Positions 34,550 to 43,552 of a DNA stretch of 64,000 nucleotides are shown here, in pieces. Below the pieces are notes generated by a model that worked only from the letters and a program-made list of their open reading frames with translations, had not been told where the DNA came from and did no database searches. The DNA is taken from positions 1 to 64,000 of the forward strand of contig QRVH01000010.1 in assembly GCA_003458705.1 (NCBI GenBank), written 5' to 3'. Made by a program: the position numbers and the translations under genes. How positions within the stretch are numbered: the stretch's first letter is position 1; the number at the start of each line of letters is the position of its first letter. This DNA comes from Eubacterium sp. AF22-9. GTDB lineage: Bacteria; Bacillota; Clostridia; Lachnospirales; Lachnospiraceae.

Positions 34550-35530
34550 ATGGCAGAAAACAGGGGTAATTTGACATCATACAGACCAGACATCAAGGTT
34601 ATGGACTGTACATTAAGAGATGGAGGTCTTGTGAATAATTTTGAATTCACTGACGAGTTCGTTAAGGACCTTTATGAAGCTAATGTGGCAGCAGGCGTTG
34701 ATTACATGGAGTTCGGATATAAGGCTGATAAAGATATATTTGACGAGAAAGAGTTCGGAAAGTGGAAGTTCTGTAAGGAAGAAGATATCAGAGCTATCGT
34801 TGGAGAAAATGATACACCGCTTAAGATATCAGTTATGGCAGATGTTGGAAGAACTAACATTAAGAGAGATATTCCACCTAAGTCAGAGTCAGTTGTTGAT
34901 ATGGTAAGAGTTGCAACATATATTAATACAATTCCGGCAGCTATTGAGATGGCTAATTACTGTTCAGATATGGGATATGAGGTTACAGTCAATATTATGG
35001 CGATATCAACAGCAGGTGAGAACGAATTAGACCTTGCATTAGAGCTTCTTGCATCACAGAGCAAGGCACAGTACATATACCTTGTTGACAGCTATGGTTC
35101 ATTATACCCGGAGCAGATAAGAAGACTTGCTGACAAATACATTAAGATAGCAGAGAAGTATGGAAAAAGTGTTGGCATACATGCACATAACAACCAGCAG
35201 CTTGCATTTGCCAATACAATTGAGGCATGCTCAATCGGCGTAAGCCTTCTTGATGCAACAGTAAGCGGAATGGGAAGAGGTGCAGGTAACTGCTATTCAG
35301 AATTATTATTAGGGTTCTTAAGAAATCCTAAGTTTAATATTGTTCCAGTGCTTAAGTTTATTGAAAAGCATATGGTTCCACTTAAAGCATCAGGTGTTGT
35401 ATGGGGATGTGATGTACAGTACATGCTTACCGGTCAGACTAACCAGCATCCAAGAACAGCAATTGCATTTACTAAGGCAGAAAGAACCGATTATGCTAAA
35501 TATTACACAGAAATTACCGGAGATGAATAA
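34550..35530 (+). CDS. DRE-TIM metallolyase (HMGL/4-hydroxy-2-oxovalerate aldolase-like)
   Basis: 326 residues. VMDCTLRDGGL is the DCTLRDG signature of the HMG-CoA lyase-like TIM barrel; VGIHAHNNQQLAFAN is the metal-binding HxHN motif and VSGMGRGAGNCYSELL the G-G-R-GN motif near the active site. Family members condense or cleave pyruvate/acetyl-type substrates with a divalent metal. The C-terminus lacks the LeuA regulatory domain and the DmpG communication domain, so neither isopropylmalate synthase nor DmpG fits fully. It lies before ilvE, and an amino or keto acid pathway is plausible; the substrate is unknown. Confidence 0.75.
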   Translation: MAENRGNLTSYRPDIKVMDCTLRDGGLVNNFEFTDEFVKDLYEANVAAGVDYMEFGYKADKDIFDEKEFGKWKFCKEEDIRAIVGENDTPLKISVMADVGRTNIKRDIPPKSESVVDMVRVATYINTIPAAIEMANYCSDMGYEVTVNIMAISTAGENELDLALELLASQSKAQYIYLVDSYGSLYPEQIRRLADKYIKIAEKYGKSVGIHAHNNQQLAFANTIEACSIGVSLLDATVSGMGRGAGNCYSELLLGFLRNPKFNIVPVLKFIEKHMVPLKASGVVWGCDVQYMLTGQTNQHPRTAIAFTKAERTDYAKYYTEITGDE

Positions 35531-35537
35531 TGAAATG

Positions 35538-35592
35538 TTGACATGACATTTTTAAGAGCGTAAAATGTTTTCAAAATCGTGTAAAACATTTT
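35538..35592 (+). promoter_or_regulatory. Promoter with overlapping 10-bp inverted repeat before ilvE
   Basis: TTGACA (35538-35543), 17-base spacer, TAAAAT (35561-35566). AAAATGTTTT (35562-35571) overlaps the -10 and pairs with AAAACATTTT (35583-35592), spacer 11. It may be an operator; as RNA it could also fold into a weak hairpin before T-rich sequence. Confidence 0.6.
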
Positions 35593-35629
35593 TTACATCG
35601 GTATCTTTAGATGAAAGGAAGTACTAACA

Positions 35630-36655
35630 ATGGAAAAGAAGAATATTGACTGGTCAAGCCTTGGCTTTGGTTACATCAAGACTGACAAGAGATTCGTAGC
35701 CAACTACAAAGATGGCGCATGGGATAACGGAACACTTACAGAGGATGATAAGGTTGTCATTAACGAGTGTGCAGGTGTCCTTCAGTATGCACAGACATGT
35801 TTTGAAGGTCTTAAGGCTTATACAACAGAGGATGGTCACATTGTTATGTTCCGCCCAGATCTGAATGCAGCAAGAATGAAAGATTCATGTGAGAGACTTG
35901 AGATGCCAGTTTACCCAGAAGATAAGTGGGTAGAGGCAGTTGCTAAGACAGTAGAAGCTAATGCAGCATGGGTACCACCTTTTGGTTCAGGTGCAACACT
36001 TTATGTCCGTCCATACATGTTCGGAAGCAACCCTGTTATCGGAGTTAAGCCTGCTGATGAATATCAGTTCAGAGTACTTACAACTCCAGTAGGTCCTTAC
36101 TTCAAGGGCGGTGCCAAGCCTATTACTATCAAGGTTTCAGATTTTGATAGAGCAGCACCACACGGAACAGGACATATCAAGGCTGGACTTAACTATGCTA
36201 TGAGCTTACATGCAATTATGACAGCACATGAAGAAGGATTTGCAGAGAATATGTACCTTGACCCAGCAACAAGAACTAAGGTTGAGGAGACAGGTGGTGC
36301 TAACTTCATATTCATCACTAAAGATGGTAAGTTCGTAACACCAAAGTCTAATTCAATTCTTCCATCAATCACACGCCGTTCATTAATGGTTGTTGCTAAG
36401 GAATATCTTGGATTAGAGGTTGAGGAAAGAGAAGTTCTCTTTGATGAAGTTAAGGATTTTGCAGAGTGTGGTCTTTGCGGTACAGCTGCAGTTATCTCAC
36501 CAGTTGGTAAGATTAACGACCATGGTAAGGAAATCTGCTTCCCAAGCGGAATGGAGAAGATGGGTCCTACAATCCAGAAGCTCTACGATACATTAACAGG
36601 TATCCAGATGGGCAAGATTGAAGCTCCTAAGGGATGGATTTACACAATCGCTTAA
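35630..36655 (+). CDS. ilvE: Branched-chain amino acid aminotransferase
   Basis: 341 residues, class IV PLP aminotransferase. HGTGHIKAGLNYAMS carries the Schiff-base Lys, NEYQ-type EETGGANFIFI and TPKSNSILPSITRRSLMVVA bind PLP and substrate, and CGLCGTAAVISPVG is the C-terminal signature of the type II (BCAT-like) group. It makes Leu, Ile and Val from keto acids with Glu. RBS GAAAGGAAG before ATG. Confidence 0.95.
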   Translation: MEKKNIDWSSLGFGYIKTDKRFVANYKDGAWDNGTLTEDDKVVINECAGVLQYAQTCFEGLKAYTTEDGHIVMFRPDLNAARMKDSCERLEMPVYPEDKWVEAVAKTVEANAAWVPPFGSGATLYVRPYMFGSNPVIGVKPADEYQFRVLTTPVGPYFKGGAKPITIKVSDFDRAAPHGTGHIKAGLNYAMSLHAIMTAHEEGFAENMYLDPATRTKVEETGGANFIFITKDGKFVTPKSNSILPSITRRSLMVVAKEYLGLEVEEREVLFDEVKDFAECGLCGTAAVISPVGKINDHGKEICFPSGMEKMGPTIQKLYDTLTGIQMGKIEAPKGWIYTIA

Positions 36656-36678
36656 TTCACATTCTTTAAATAATTATT

Positions 36679-36709
36679 CGGTCTGGACAGGCGTTCAGAC
36701 CGATTTTTT
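36679..36709 (+). terminator. Terminator after ilvE
   Basis: CGGTCTG (36679-36685) pairs with CAGACCG (36696-36702), a 10-base loop between them, followed by ATTTTTTAA. Confidence 0.85.
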
Positions 36710-36787
36710 AATTTTCTAAAGTGGATTTTACATTTAAAATGTGATAACATACTAACATAACAGACGTTAGTAAAGAGGTGCAGCAGT

Positions 36788-37015
36788 ATGTCAGAAATCG
36801 GAACTAATGAACGTTTATTGCGTTCTGATGTTACATTAGAGGAAAGCAGAAAAATAGAGAGAGTACTTAGAAGAAATAATATATCATACTTTGAAAAGTG
36901 GAATTTCCATACAGGAGTGTTTAAGTTCCTCAATAACAGTAAGAATTCCAAATGTGATATATATGTTCATATGGATTCTATGGACAAGGCTAAGGAACTA
37001 CTTGCAGATATGTAG
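36788..37015 (+). CDS. Small conserved-looking protein, DUF2007-like
   Basis: 75 residues, no membrane segment. The ending CDIYVHMDSMDKAKELLADM and the first half (ESRKIERVLRRNNISYFEK) resemble the short DUF2007-type fold (binding domain of signal-transducing type). RBS AAAGAGGTG at 36772-36780 is good and a strong terminator follows, so it looks like a real single gene. No function can be assigned. Confidence 0.6.
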   Translation: MSEIGTNERLLRSDVTLEESRKIERVLRRNNISYFEKWNFHTGVFKFLNNSKNSKCDIYVHMDSMDKAKELLADM

Positions 37016-37045
37016 AAAATAAATATGTTAAAACATCGTTTGATT

Positions 37046-37081
37046 AAAAAGGGTTAAAGCATTTTGCTTTAACCCTTTTTT
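37046..37081 (+). terminator. Strong terminator
   Basis: A 15-bp perfect stem, AAAAAGGGTTAAAGC (37046-37060) with GCTTTAACCCTTTTT (37066-37080) and a 5-base loop. Works in both directions. Confidence 0.9.
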
Positions 37082-37144
37082 ACACTAATCGATAGGTGTA
37101 AGCTATAGACGATTTTTTATGGCGAAATGTAAATTATAATCACC

Positions 37145-38380
37145 TTATTCTTCATCTTTCGGCAGAGACTGCATATACTGATGCATTGATTCTGCCACAA
37201 TCTTGCTGTGTGCGACAGCTTCTACTACGGTTCTTGCACCGTTTACAACATCACCTGATGCAAATATACCCGGACGGCTTGTGTGACCAGTCTCGTCTGC
37301 ATCAAGAAGTCCCCTTGCAGTAGCTTTAAGACCTGTTGTTGTGTTGACGATACGGTTCTGAGGTCCCTGACTGATAGAGATGATAACACTGTCTGAGTGA
37401 TGAAGTGTATCAGTGCCTTCTATGTCAGTGAAAGTTCCGTCCTCATTTTCGATGATATCCCTGAATATAACGCCATCGTCCTTAATCTCAACAGGGCGTT
37501 TGTTGTATTCAAATGTGATTCCCTCAAGCTGTGCATAGCTGAATTCATATTTGCTTGCAGCAACTTCCTTAGTGATAGAGAAACAGATGACATTGCGAGA
37601 GCCCTTTCTTTTGGCAGTTCTTGCAACGTCCATAGCGGCATTACCGGCACCGATAACAATAACAGTTTCACCGAGGTGGTAGCTGTCAGGGTTATTGAGG
37701 TAATTGATACCAAAGTGGACATTACCGAAAGTCTCTCCTTTAATATGAAGAGAGTTAGGCTTCCATACACCAGTACCAATGAATATAGATTTGTAGCCGT
37801 CACGGAATAGGTCATCAATTCCGATTGCACCACCGATAGTGGTGTTAGGACGAATTTTGATTCCCTTTAAGGCAAGATGTCTGTATTCAATGTCGTCAAG
37901 AACAGTCTTAGGAAGTCTGAATTCCGGAATACCGTATCTTAATACGCCGCCAATCTTGTCCTTTCCTTCAAATATAGTAACCTGATATCCGTATCTTGCC
38001 AGAATAATTGCAATAGTGATACCGGCAGGACCTGAACCGATGATTGCGACTCTCATGCCGTTAGAAGGCTTAGGACCTTCAGTCATCTGGTTGGCATATG
38101 TACTTGAGATATAATTTTCAATAGTAGAAAAATGTACAGGAGCGCCCTTTCTTCCAAGTACACAGTGACCTTCACACTGGTTCTCGTGATTGCAGATGAG
38201 ACTGCACACGGTAGTAAGCGGGTTGTTCTCGAAAAGCATTTTACCAGCTTCGTTAAGCTTATTTTCTTTAAGTAAACGGATTGCCATAGGAATGTTAGTG
38301 TTAATAGGACATCCCTTCTGACACTGAGGCACTTTGCACTGTAAGCAGCGGTTGGCCTCGTCCATAACATGTAACGCCAT
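37145..38380 (-). CDS. GltD-like NAD(P)-dependent oxidoreductase (glutamate synthase small-subunit family)
   Basis: 411 residues. The N-terminal domain has two Cys clusters for [4Fe-4S] (CLQCKVPQCQKGCPI and CSLICNHENQCEGHC), then the FAD site IIGSGPAGITIA, the NAD(P) site VIGAGNAAMDVA, and GIFASGDVVNGARTVVEA at the end. Stand-alone GltD-like proteins pass electrons between NAD(P)H and a partner such as GltB or ferredoxin-linked enzymes; no large subunit is seen nearby, so the partner is unknown. It starts at ATG 38380 with GGGGGA upstream. Confidence 0.85.
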   Translation of the reverse strand: MALHVMDEANRCLQCKVPQCQKGCPINTNIPMAIRLLKENKLNEAGKMLFENNPLTTVCSLICNHENQCEGHCVLGRKGAPVHFSTIENYISSTYANQMTEGPKPSNGMRVAIIGSGPAGITIAIILARYGYQVTIFEGKDKIGGVLRYGIPEFRLPKTVLDDIEYRHLALKGIKIRPNTTIGGAIGIDDLFRDGYKSIFIGTGVWKPNSLHIKGETFGNVHFGINYLNNPDSYHLGETVIVIGAGNAAMDVARTAKRKGSRNVICFSITKEVAASKYEFSYAQLEGITFEYNKRPVEIKDDGVIFRDIIENEDGTFTDIEGTDTLHHSDSVIISISQGPQNRIVNTTTGLKATARGLLDADETGHTSRPGIFASGDVVNGARTVVEAVAHSKIVAESMHQYMQSLPKDEE

Positions 38381-38416
38381 AATATATCCCCCTTTAAAGA
38401 TGTTATATAGTAGATT

Positions 38417-38664
38417 GCATGTGTGCGTCCGGTAGGACGGCTGTCCGGCACCTGTCTGTGGCGCGGGAACTCAGGTTTTCCTCGCTTAGCAGGAGTAAAA
38501 AGCCGCTGTCTGCAGAGTTTATTACATCGCTCAAAAGCAAACGCGCTTCACTTGGACGAGCTTTTGTGCGATTAGCTTTTGCAGACAGCGGCTTAACTCC
38601 TGCACAGCTCGTCACAATTCATTCCTGCACCACAGACAGGTGCCGGACAGCCGGATACACATGC
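38417..38664. repeat. 248-bp GC-rich multi-stem long hairpin element
   Basis: Nested complementary arms: GCATGTGT/ACACATGC (38417-38424/38657-38664), a perfect 23-bp arm (38439-38461/38630-38652), GCAGGAGT/ACTCCTGC (38489-38496/38596-38603), a perfect 14-bp AGCCGCTGTCTGCA/TGCAGACAGCGGCT (38501-38514/38580-38593) and CGCTCAAAAGC/GCTTTTGTGCG (38528-38538/38560-38570). It occupies the 452-base divergent gap between the GltD-like gene and the acyl-CoA ligase. G+C is clearly higher than around it. No coding sense. It may be a MITE-like insertion or a structured RNA. Confidence 0.8.
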
Positions 38665-38832
38665 GCAAATTAACTAACTTAATCATAGCATTTTTTAGGT
38701 TGGAATTAAAGGGGAAGTTTGACGAAAGCGTGGCTGAAAGGCGGGCTGTTTTATGGATTTTTTTGGCAAAATATAGTATGATATAATTTAATGAAATTGC
38801 ATGCTGTCGGGGGCAGCAGGGAAGGAATTATT

Positions 38833-40467
38833 ATGCCAGTTACAGAGTACTTAGAGCGTAATGCAAGAGAATATCCAGACGAGGTTGCATTGGTAGAACT
38901 CAATCCTGATGAAAAGGATACGAGAAGAACGACATGGAAGGAGTTCGGGCTTATTGAGCCTACAACTTATTCACCATACCGCAGAGAGATTACATGGAGT
39001 GTATTTAACGAGAAAGCGAACAGATTCGCCAACATGCTTATTGGCAGAGGAATCAAGAAGGGCGATAAGGTAGCTATTATTATGTATAACTGCCTTGAAT
39101 GGCTTCCTATATATTTCGGAGTGTTAAAGACAGGTGCGATAGCAGTGCCTTTCAACTTCAGATATGATTCAGACGAAATCTATTACTGCGCAGAGCTTGC
39201 AGAGGTAGATGTTATTGTATTTGGACCACAGTTTATCGGACGAATTGAAGTAAATGCTGAGAGATTATCAAAGGGCAGACTTCTTATCTATGTTGGAGAT
39301 AACTGTCCAAGCTTTGCAGAAAGCTACCGTGAACTGGTTGCTGACTGTTCAAGCAAAGCACCTGATGTGACTATAACAGAAGACGATTATGGTGCAATAT
39401 ATTTTTCATCAGGAACAACAGGATTTCCTAAGGCTATTCTTCATAAGCACAGAAGCCTTACACAGGCTGCCGAGATGGAGCAGAAGCATCATGGAACTGG
39501 AAGATATGACACATTTTTATGTATCCCGCCACTTTACCATACAGGAGCGAAGTTCCACTGGATGGGAAGTCTTGTGGCAGGAAGCAAAGCAGTACTTCTT
39601 AAGGGAACTAAGCCGGAGACAATTCTTAAGGCTGTATCAGATGAAGAATGTACAATCGTGTGGCTGTTAGTGCCTTGGGCACAGGATATATTAGATGCGC
39701 TCGACAGAGGAGACATCAAGTTATCAGATTACAGACTTGACCAGTGGAGACTCATGCATATAGGTGCACAGCCTGTTCCACCTTCACTTATCAAGAGATG
39801 GAAGGAGTACTTCCCTAAGCACCAGTACGATACCAACTACGGACTTTCAGAATCAACAGGTCCGGGCTGTGTACATCTTGGTGTTGAGAATATCAATAAG
39901 GTTGGTGCTATCGGAATTCCGGGTTACAGATGGGAATGTAAGATAGTTGATGAAGACGGTAATACAGTAAAACAGGGAGATGTCGGAGAACTCTGTGTTA
40001 AAGGACCGGGTGTCATGACATGTTATTACCGCAATGAGGAAGCTACTAAGGAAGTTCTTAAGGACGGCTGGTTATATACAGGTGATATGGCTATGCAGGA
40101 TGAGGACGGTTTCTACTTCCTTGTAGACAGAAAGAAAGACGTTATCGTAAGCGGTGGAGAAAACATTTATCCAGTTCAGATAGAAGATTTCATCAGAAGA
40201 TTTAATAAAGTTAAGGATGTAGCTGTTATCGGACTTCCAGACCACAGACTGGGCGAAAAGACAGCGGCTATCATAGAAATTAAGGACGGAGTTACATGTA
40301 CTAAGGAAGAAATTGAAGATTTCTGTATGGAGCTACCAAGATACAAGCGTCCGAAAGAGATTATATTTGCAGATATTCCGCGTAATGCTACAGGAAAGAT
40401 TGAGAAGCCGAAGCTTCGTAAGATGTACGGCGCAGACAGACTTGTAGAACAGGAAAATAAAGGCTGA
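38833..40467 (+). CDS. AMP-forming acyl/aryl-acid CoA ligase
   Basis: 544 residues, ANL adenylating enzyme. YFSSGTTGFPKAILHKH (P-loop), YGLSESTGPG, GWLYTGDMAMQDEDGFYFLVD (A7/A8), RKKDVIVSGGENIYPVQIED and the A10 lysine in PRNATGKIEKPKL. It activates a carboxylic acid with ATP and CoA, or runs in reverse to make ATP. It is followed by iorA-iorB; since IorAB makes aryl-acetyl-CoAs from aromatic 2-oxo acids, an arylacetate substrate is inferred. ATG 38833 behind GAAGGAA is preferred over the in-frame ATG at 38791. Confidence 0.85.
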   Translation: MPVTEYLERNAREYPDEVALVELNPDEKDTRRTTWKEFGLIEPTTYSPYRREITWSVFNEKANRFANMLIGRGIKKGDKVAIIMYNCLEWLPIYFGVLKTGAIAVPFNFRYDSDEIYYCAELAEVDVIVFGPQFIGRIEVNAERLSKGRLLIYVGDNCPSFAESYRELVADCSSKAPDVTITEDDYGAIYFSSGTTGFPKAILHKHRSLTQAAEMEQKHHGTGRYDTFLCIPPLYHTGAKFHWMGSLVAGSKAVLLKGTKPETILKAVSDEECTIVWLLVPWAQDILDALDRGDIKLSDYRLDQWRLMHIGAQPVPPSLIKRWKEYFPKHQYDTNYGLSESTGPGCVHLGVENINKVGAIGIPGYRWECKIVDEDGNTVKQGDVGELCVKGPGVMTCYYRNEEATKEVLKDGWLYTGDMAMQDEDGFYFLVDRKKDVIVSGGENIYPVQIEDFIRRFNKVKDVAVIGLPDHRLGEKTAAIIEIKDGVTCTKEEIEDFCMELPRYKRPKEIIFADIPRNATGKIEKPKLRKMYGADRLVEQENKG

Positions 40468-40493
40468 TAAGAATACATAGAATGGAGATTGTT

Positions 40494-42239
40494 ATGAGAG
40501 AATTAATGCTGGGCAATAAGGCAGTTGCAAGAGGAATGTATGAAGCAGGCTGTAAGGTAATATCAAGTTATCCGGGAACACCAAGTACAGAGATAACAGA
40601 AGAAGCAGCGAAATATGATGAGATATACTGCGAGTGGGCGCCTAATGAAAAGGTTGCATTAGAGGCAGCACACGGAGCAACACTCGGCGGAGTAAGAGCA
40701 GCATGTGCAATGAAGCATGTTGGTTTAAATGTGGCAGCAGACCCGTTATTTACAATATCATATCAGGGACTTAACGCAGGACTTGTAATCTGTGTAGCAG
40801 ATGACCCGGGAATGCACTCATCACAGAACGAACAGGATTCAAGACATTATGCATTTGCAGCCAAAGTACCTATGCTTGAGCCTGCAGATTCAGAAGAATC
40901 AAGACTTTTCGTTAAGGAAGCATATGAGATATCAGAGAAATACAATACACCAGTATTTATCAAAATGTGTACAAGAGTTGCACATTCACAGAGTGTTGTA
41001 TGTCCTGAGGAAAGAGTAGAGCCTGCACAGGTTCCTTATGTAAAAGACCCAACTAAGGTCATGATGACTAAGAATTCAAGAGATGCACATGTAAGAGTTG
41101 AGCAGAGAACACTTGACCTTATGCAGTATGCAGAGACAAGTGGAATTAACAGAATTGAAGAGTGTGCAGATGGAAGCCTTGTCAATGGAAAGAAGATAGG
41201 TGTAATCACATCATCAACATCATACCAGTATACTAAAGAAGTATTTGGAGATAAGGTAAGCGTACTTAAGCTTGGTATGGTATATCCACTTCCAGAGAAG
41301 CTTATCAAGGATTTTGCAGAGGGCAAGGATGAAATCTATGTAATAGAGGAGCTTGACCCAATTATTGAGAATCACTGCAAGCAGTTAGGAATACAGGTTC
41401 ATGGTAAAGATACATTTCCAATATGCGGAGAATTCTCACAGAATCTTATTAAGAAATGTATGGGAATGGAAGAACCTGAATACACAACAATAGATGCACA
41501 GATTCCGGGCAGACCACCAGTTATGTGTGCCGGCTGTCCACACAGAGGAATATTCTACATTCTTCACAAGAAGAAGATTATGGTATACGGAGATATCGGC
41601 TGTTATACATTGGGCGCAGTTGCACCACTTAATGCGATGGATCTTAATGTCTGCATGGGTGCATCTTGCTCAGGACTTCATGGCTTTAACAAGGCTATGG
41701 GAGAAGCTGGTGAGAGCAACAGCGTAGGAGTTATCGGGGATTCAACATTTATGCATTCAGGAATGACTGGAATTACAGATATATCTTACAACATGAGTAA
41801 TTCAACAGTTATTATTCTTGATAATTCAATCACAGGAATGACAGGACATCAGCAGAATCCTACAACAGGCAAGAATTTAAGGGGAGAGCCGGCAGGCAAG
41901 GTTGACCTTGAGGCATTATGCAGGGCTTTAGGCTTTAACAGAGTAAGAGTTGTTGACCCATACGACCTCGCAGCAGTTGAGACAGCAGTGACAGAGGAGC
42001 TTGCTGCCAAAGAACCGTCTATAATCATAAGCAGAAGACCATGCGTAATGATTAAGGGCACTGTACATAAGCCAGCAATCGCAATTAATCAGGATGCCTG
42101 CAAGGGCTGTAAGGCATGTATGCAGATTGGCTGTCCTGCTATATCATTTAAGGATAAGAAAGCACATATTGACCCAACATTATGTATCGGATGTGAAGTG
42201 TGCAAGCAGATGTGCAGATTCGATGCAATAGGAATGTAA
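40494..42239 (+). CDS. iorA: Indolepyruvate:ferredoxin oxidoreductase subunit alpha
   Basis: About 581 residues. ISSYPGTPSTEI and HVGLNVAADPLFT belong to the pyrimidine-binding part, MCAGCPHRGIFY and VYGDIGCYTLG / IGDSTFMHSGMTG to the TPP/Mg site, and the C-terminus has two [4Fe-4S] motifs (CKGCKACMQIGCP, CIGCEVCKQMC). It decarboxylates aromatic 2-oxo acids to aryl-acetyl-CoA and reduces ferredoxin. ATG 40494 has GGAG six bases upstream; ATG 40482 has none. Confidence 0.92.
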   Translation: MRELMLGNKAVARGMYEAGCKVISSYPGTPSTEITEEAAKYDEIYCEWAPNEKVALEAAHGATLGGVRAACAMKHVGLNVAADPLFTISYQGLNAGLVICVADDPGMHSSQNEQDSRHYAFAAKVPMLEPADSEESRLFVKEAYEISEKYNTPVFIKMCTRVAHSQSVVCPEERVEPAQVPYVKDPTKVMMTKNSRDAHVRVEQRTLDLMQYAETSGINRIEECADGSLVNGKKIGVITSSTSYQYTKEVFGDKVSVLKLGMVYPLPEKLIKDFAEGKDEIYVIEELDPIIENHCKQLGIQVHGKDTFPICGEFSQNLIKKCMGMEEPEYTTIDAQIPGRPPVMCAGCPHRGIFYILHKKKIMVYGDIGCYTLGAVAPLNAMDLNVCMGASCSGLHGFNKAMGEAGESNSVGVIGDSTFMHSGMTGITDISYNMSNSTVIILDNSITGMTGHQQNPTTGKNLRGEPAGKVDLEALCRALGFNRVRVVDPYDLAAVETAVTEELAAKEPSIIISRRPCVMIKGTVHKPAIAINQDACKGCKACMQIGCPAISFKDKKAHIDPTLCIGCEVCKQMCRFDAIGM

Positions 42240-42270
42240 GTATAGACAGGTAACTGAAGGGAGATTCAAT

Positions 42271-42843
42271 ATGACAAAGAATATTATGATAGTTGGTGTT
42301 GGCGGACAGGGAACACTTCTTGCCAGCAAGATGTTAGGATATGTATTATTAAAGCAGGGATATGATGTTAAGGTTTCCGAGGTGCACGGAATGAGCCAGA
42401 GAGGCGGTTCAGTTGTAACTTATGTAAGATATGGCGAGAAGGTATATTCACCGGTAATCGATAAAGGTGAGGCTGATGTTATCATCTCATTTGAGCAGTT
42501 GGAGGCTGCAAGATGGGTTGAATTCTTAAAGAAGGACGGAGTCATCATCACCAATACACAGAAGATGGAGCCAATGCCTGTAATTACAGGGGCAGCAGAG
42601 TATCCGGAAGGACTTATCGAGAAGCTTACAGCAGCAGGCGCCAAGGTAGATGCAAAGGATTTCCTTGCACTCGCTGAGGAGGCTGGCTCTTCTAAGGCTG
42701 TTAATATAGCACTTATGGGAAGATTCTCTACATACTTCCCGGACATAACAGACGAGCAGTGGCAGGATGCCATAGAGAAAAATGTTCCTGCTAAATTCCT
42801 CGAGCTTAACAGGAAAGCATTTGAACTTGGAAGGAATGCTTAA
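42271..42843 (+). CDS. iorB: Indolepyruvate:ferredoxin oxidoreductase subunit beta
   Basis: 190 residues, gamma-type domain of 2-oxoacid oxidoreductases: VGVGGQGTLLASKMLG, SEVHGMSQRGGSVVTYVRYG and ISFEQLEAARW are conserved. It forms the IorAB enzyme with the gene just upstream (31-base gap, GAAGGGAG site). The next gene, a regulator of the agr type, begins only 24 bases later. Confidence 0.92.
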   Translation: MTKNIMIVGVGGQGTLLASKMLGYVLLKQGYDVKVSEVHGMSQRGGSVVTYVRYGEKVYSPVIDKGEADVIISFEQLEAARWVEFLKKDGVIITNTQKMEPMPVITGAAEYPEGLIEKLTAAGAKVDAKDFLALAEEAGSSKAVNIALMGRFSTYFPDITDEQWQDAIEKNVPAKFLELNRKAFELGRNA

Positions 42844-42867
42844 GTAATTCACACAGGGGGAAGTGGC

Positions 42868-43552
42868 TTGACTAGATTTACTATATGCGATGATGAGCCG
42901 GAGCATGGCAGATTAATAGGTAAATATATAAAGACTGAATATGCAAAGCATGTGCCAGAGACTGATATAGCAGAAGTTGTGATATATCAGTCTCCGCAAG
43001 AAATGCTTGATGAAGCGATAGAAGACACAGATATATTCATACTTGATATTGAGTGTGGGAATGTAAGCGGATTAGACATTGCAAGGGAAATACGCAGATT
43101 AAAGAAAAATGCAGGAATAGTATTCTGTACGTCACATAGCAATTATGTGTATCAGGTATTCGGTCTTACTCCTATTGATTTTATAAGAAAAAATAATATT
43201 GAAAAAGATATTGTACAGACAATGTATAATATTATGGATTTCTCAAAGAAAAAAAGAAAATACTTGTAATTGAGAAAGGCGATATAATAAGACTTTCAGA
43301 TATTGTGTCTGTGAATGTAATAAAACATGATCTTATATTCAAAAGTGAGAATGGTGAGAGAAAAATAAGAGCGACCTGAGTACATATCAAGAGCAGCTAA
43401 AGCAGTTCGGTTTCATTAAGATATCACAGGGCGAGATGGTCAATAAGGATTATATAAAGGAAAGAAAAAGAGATAACCTTATTATGAAGGATGGCACAGT
43501 CTATCACATAAGCAGAAGCAGAGTCGATGAGATAAGGAGAATGTTTATATGA
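42868..43552 (+). CDS. AgrA-type LytTR response regulator (two frameshifts)
   Basis: The receiver domain is intact: FTICDDEPEHG (acidic pocket), DIFILDIECGNVSGLDIA (phospho-Asp) and VFCTSHSNYVYQVFGLTPIDFIRK. The frame breaks at 43269, but one restored base in the A-run near 43255 gives KILVIEKGDIIRLSDIVSVNV, and a second near 43375 gives LSTYQEQLKQFGFIKISQGEMV, a LytTR DNA-binding domain ending at 43552. Repaired length 228 residues. The start is TTG after GGGGGAAG. It should control promoters of the agr-like locus. Its stop overlaps the kinase start (ATGA). Confidence 0.85.

Noticed and set aside
38419..38673. Open frame of 84 codons across the long hairpin
   Set aside because: It runs through both arms of the inverted repeat, has no ribosome site, and shows repetitive composition from the palindrome only.
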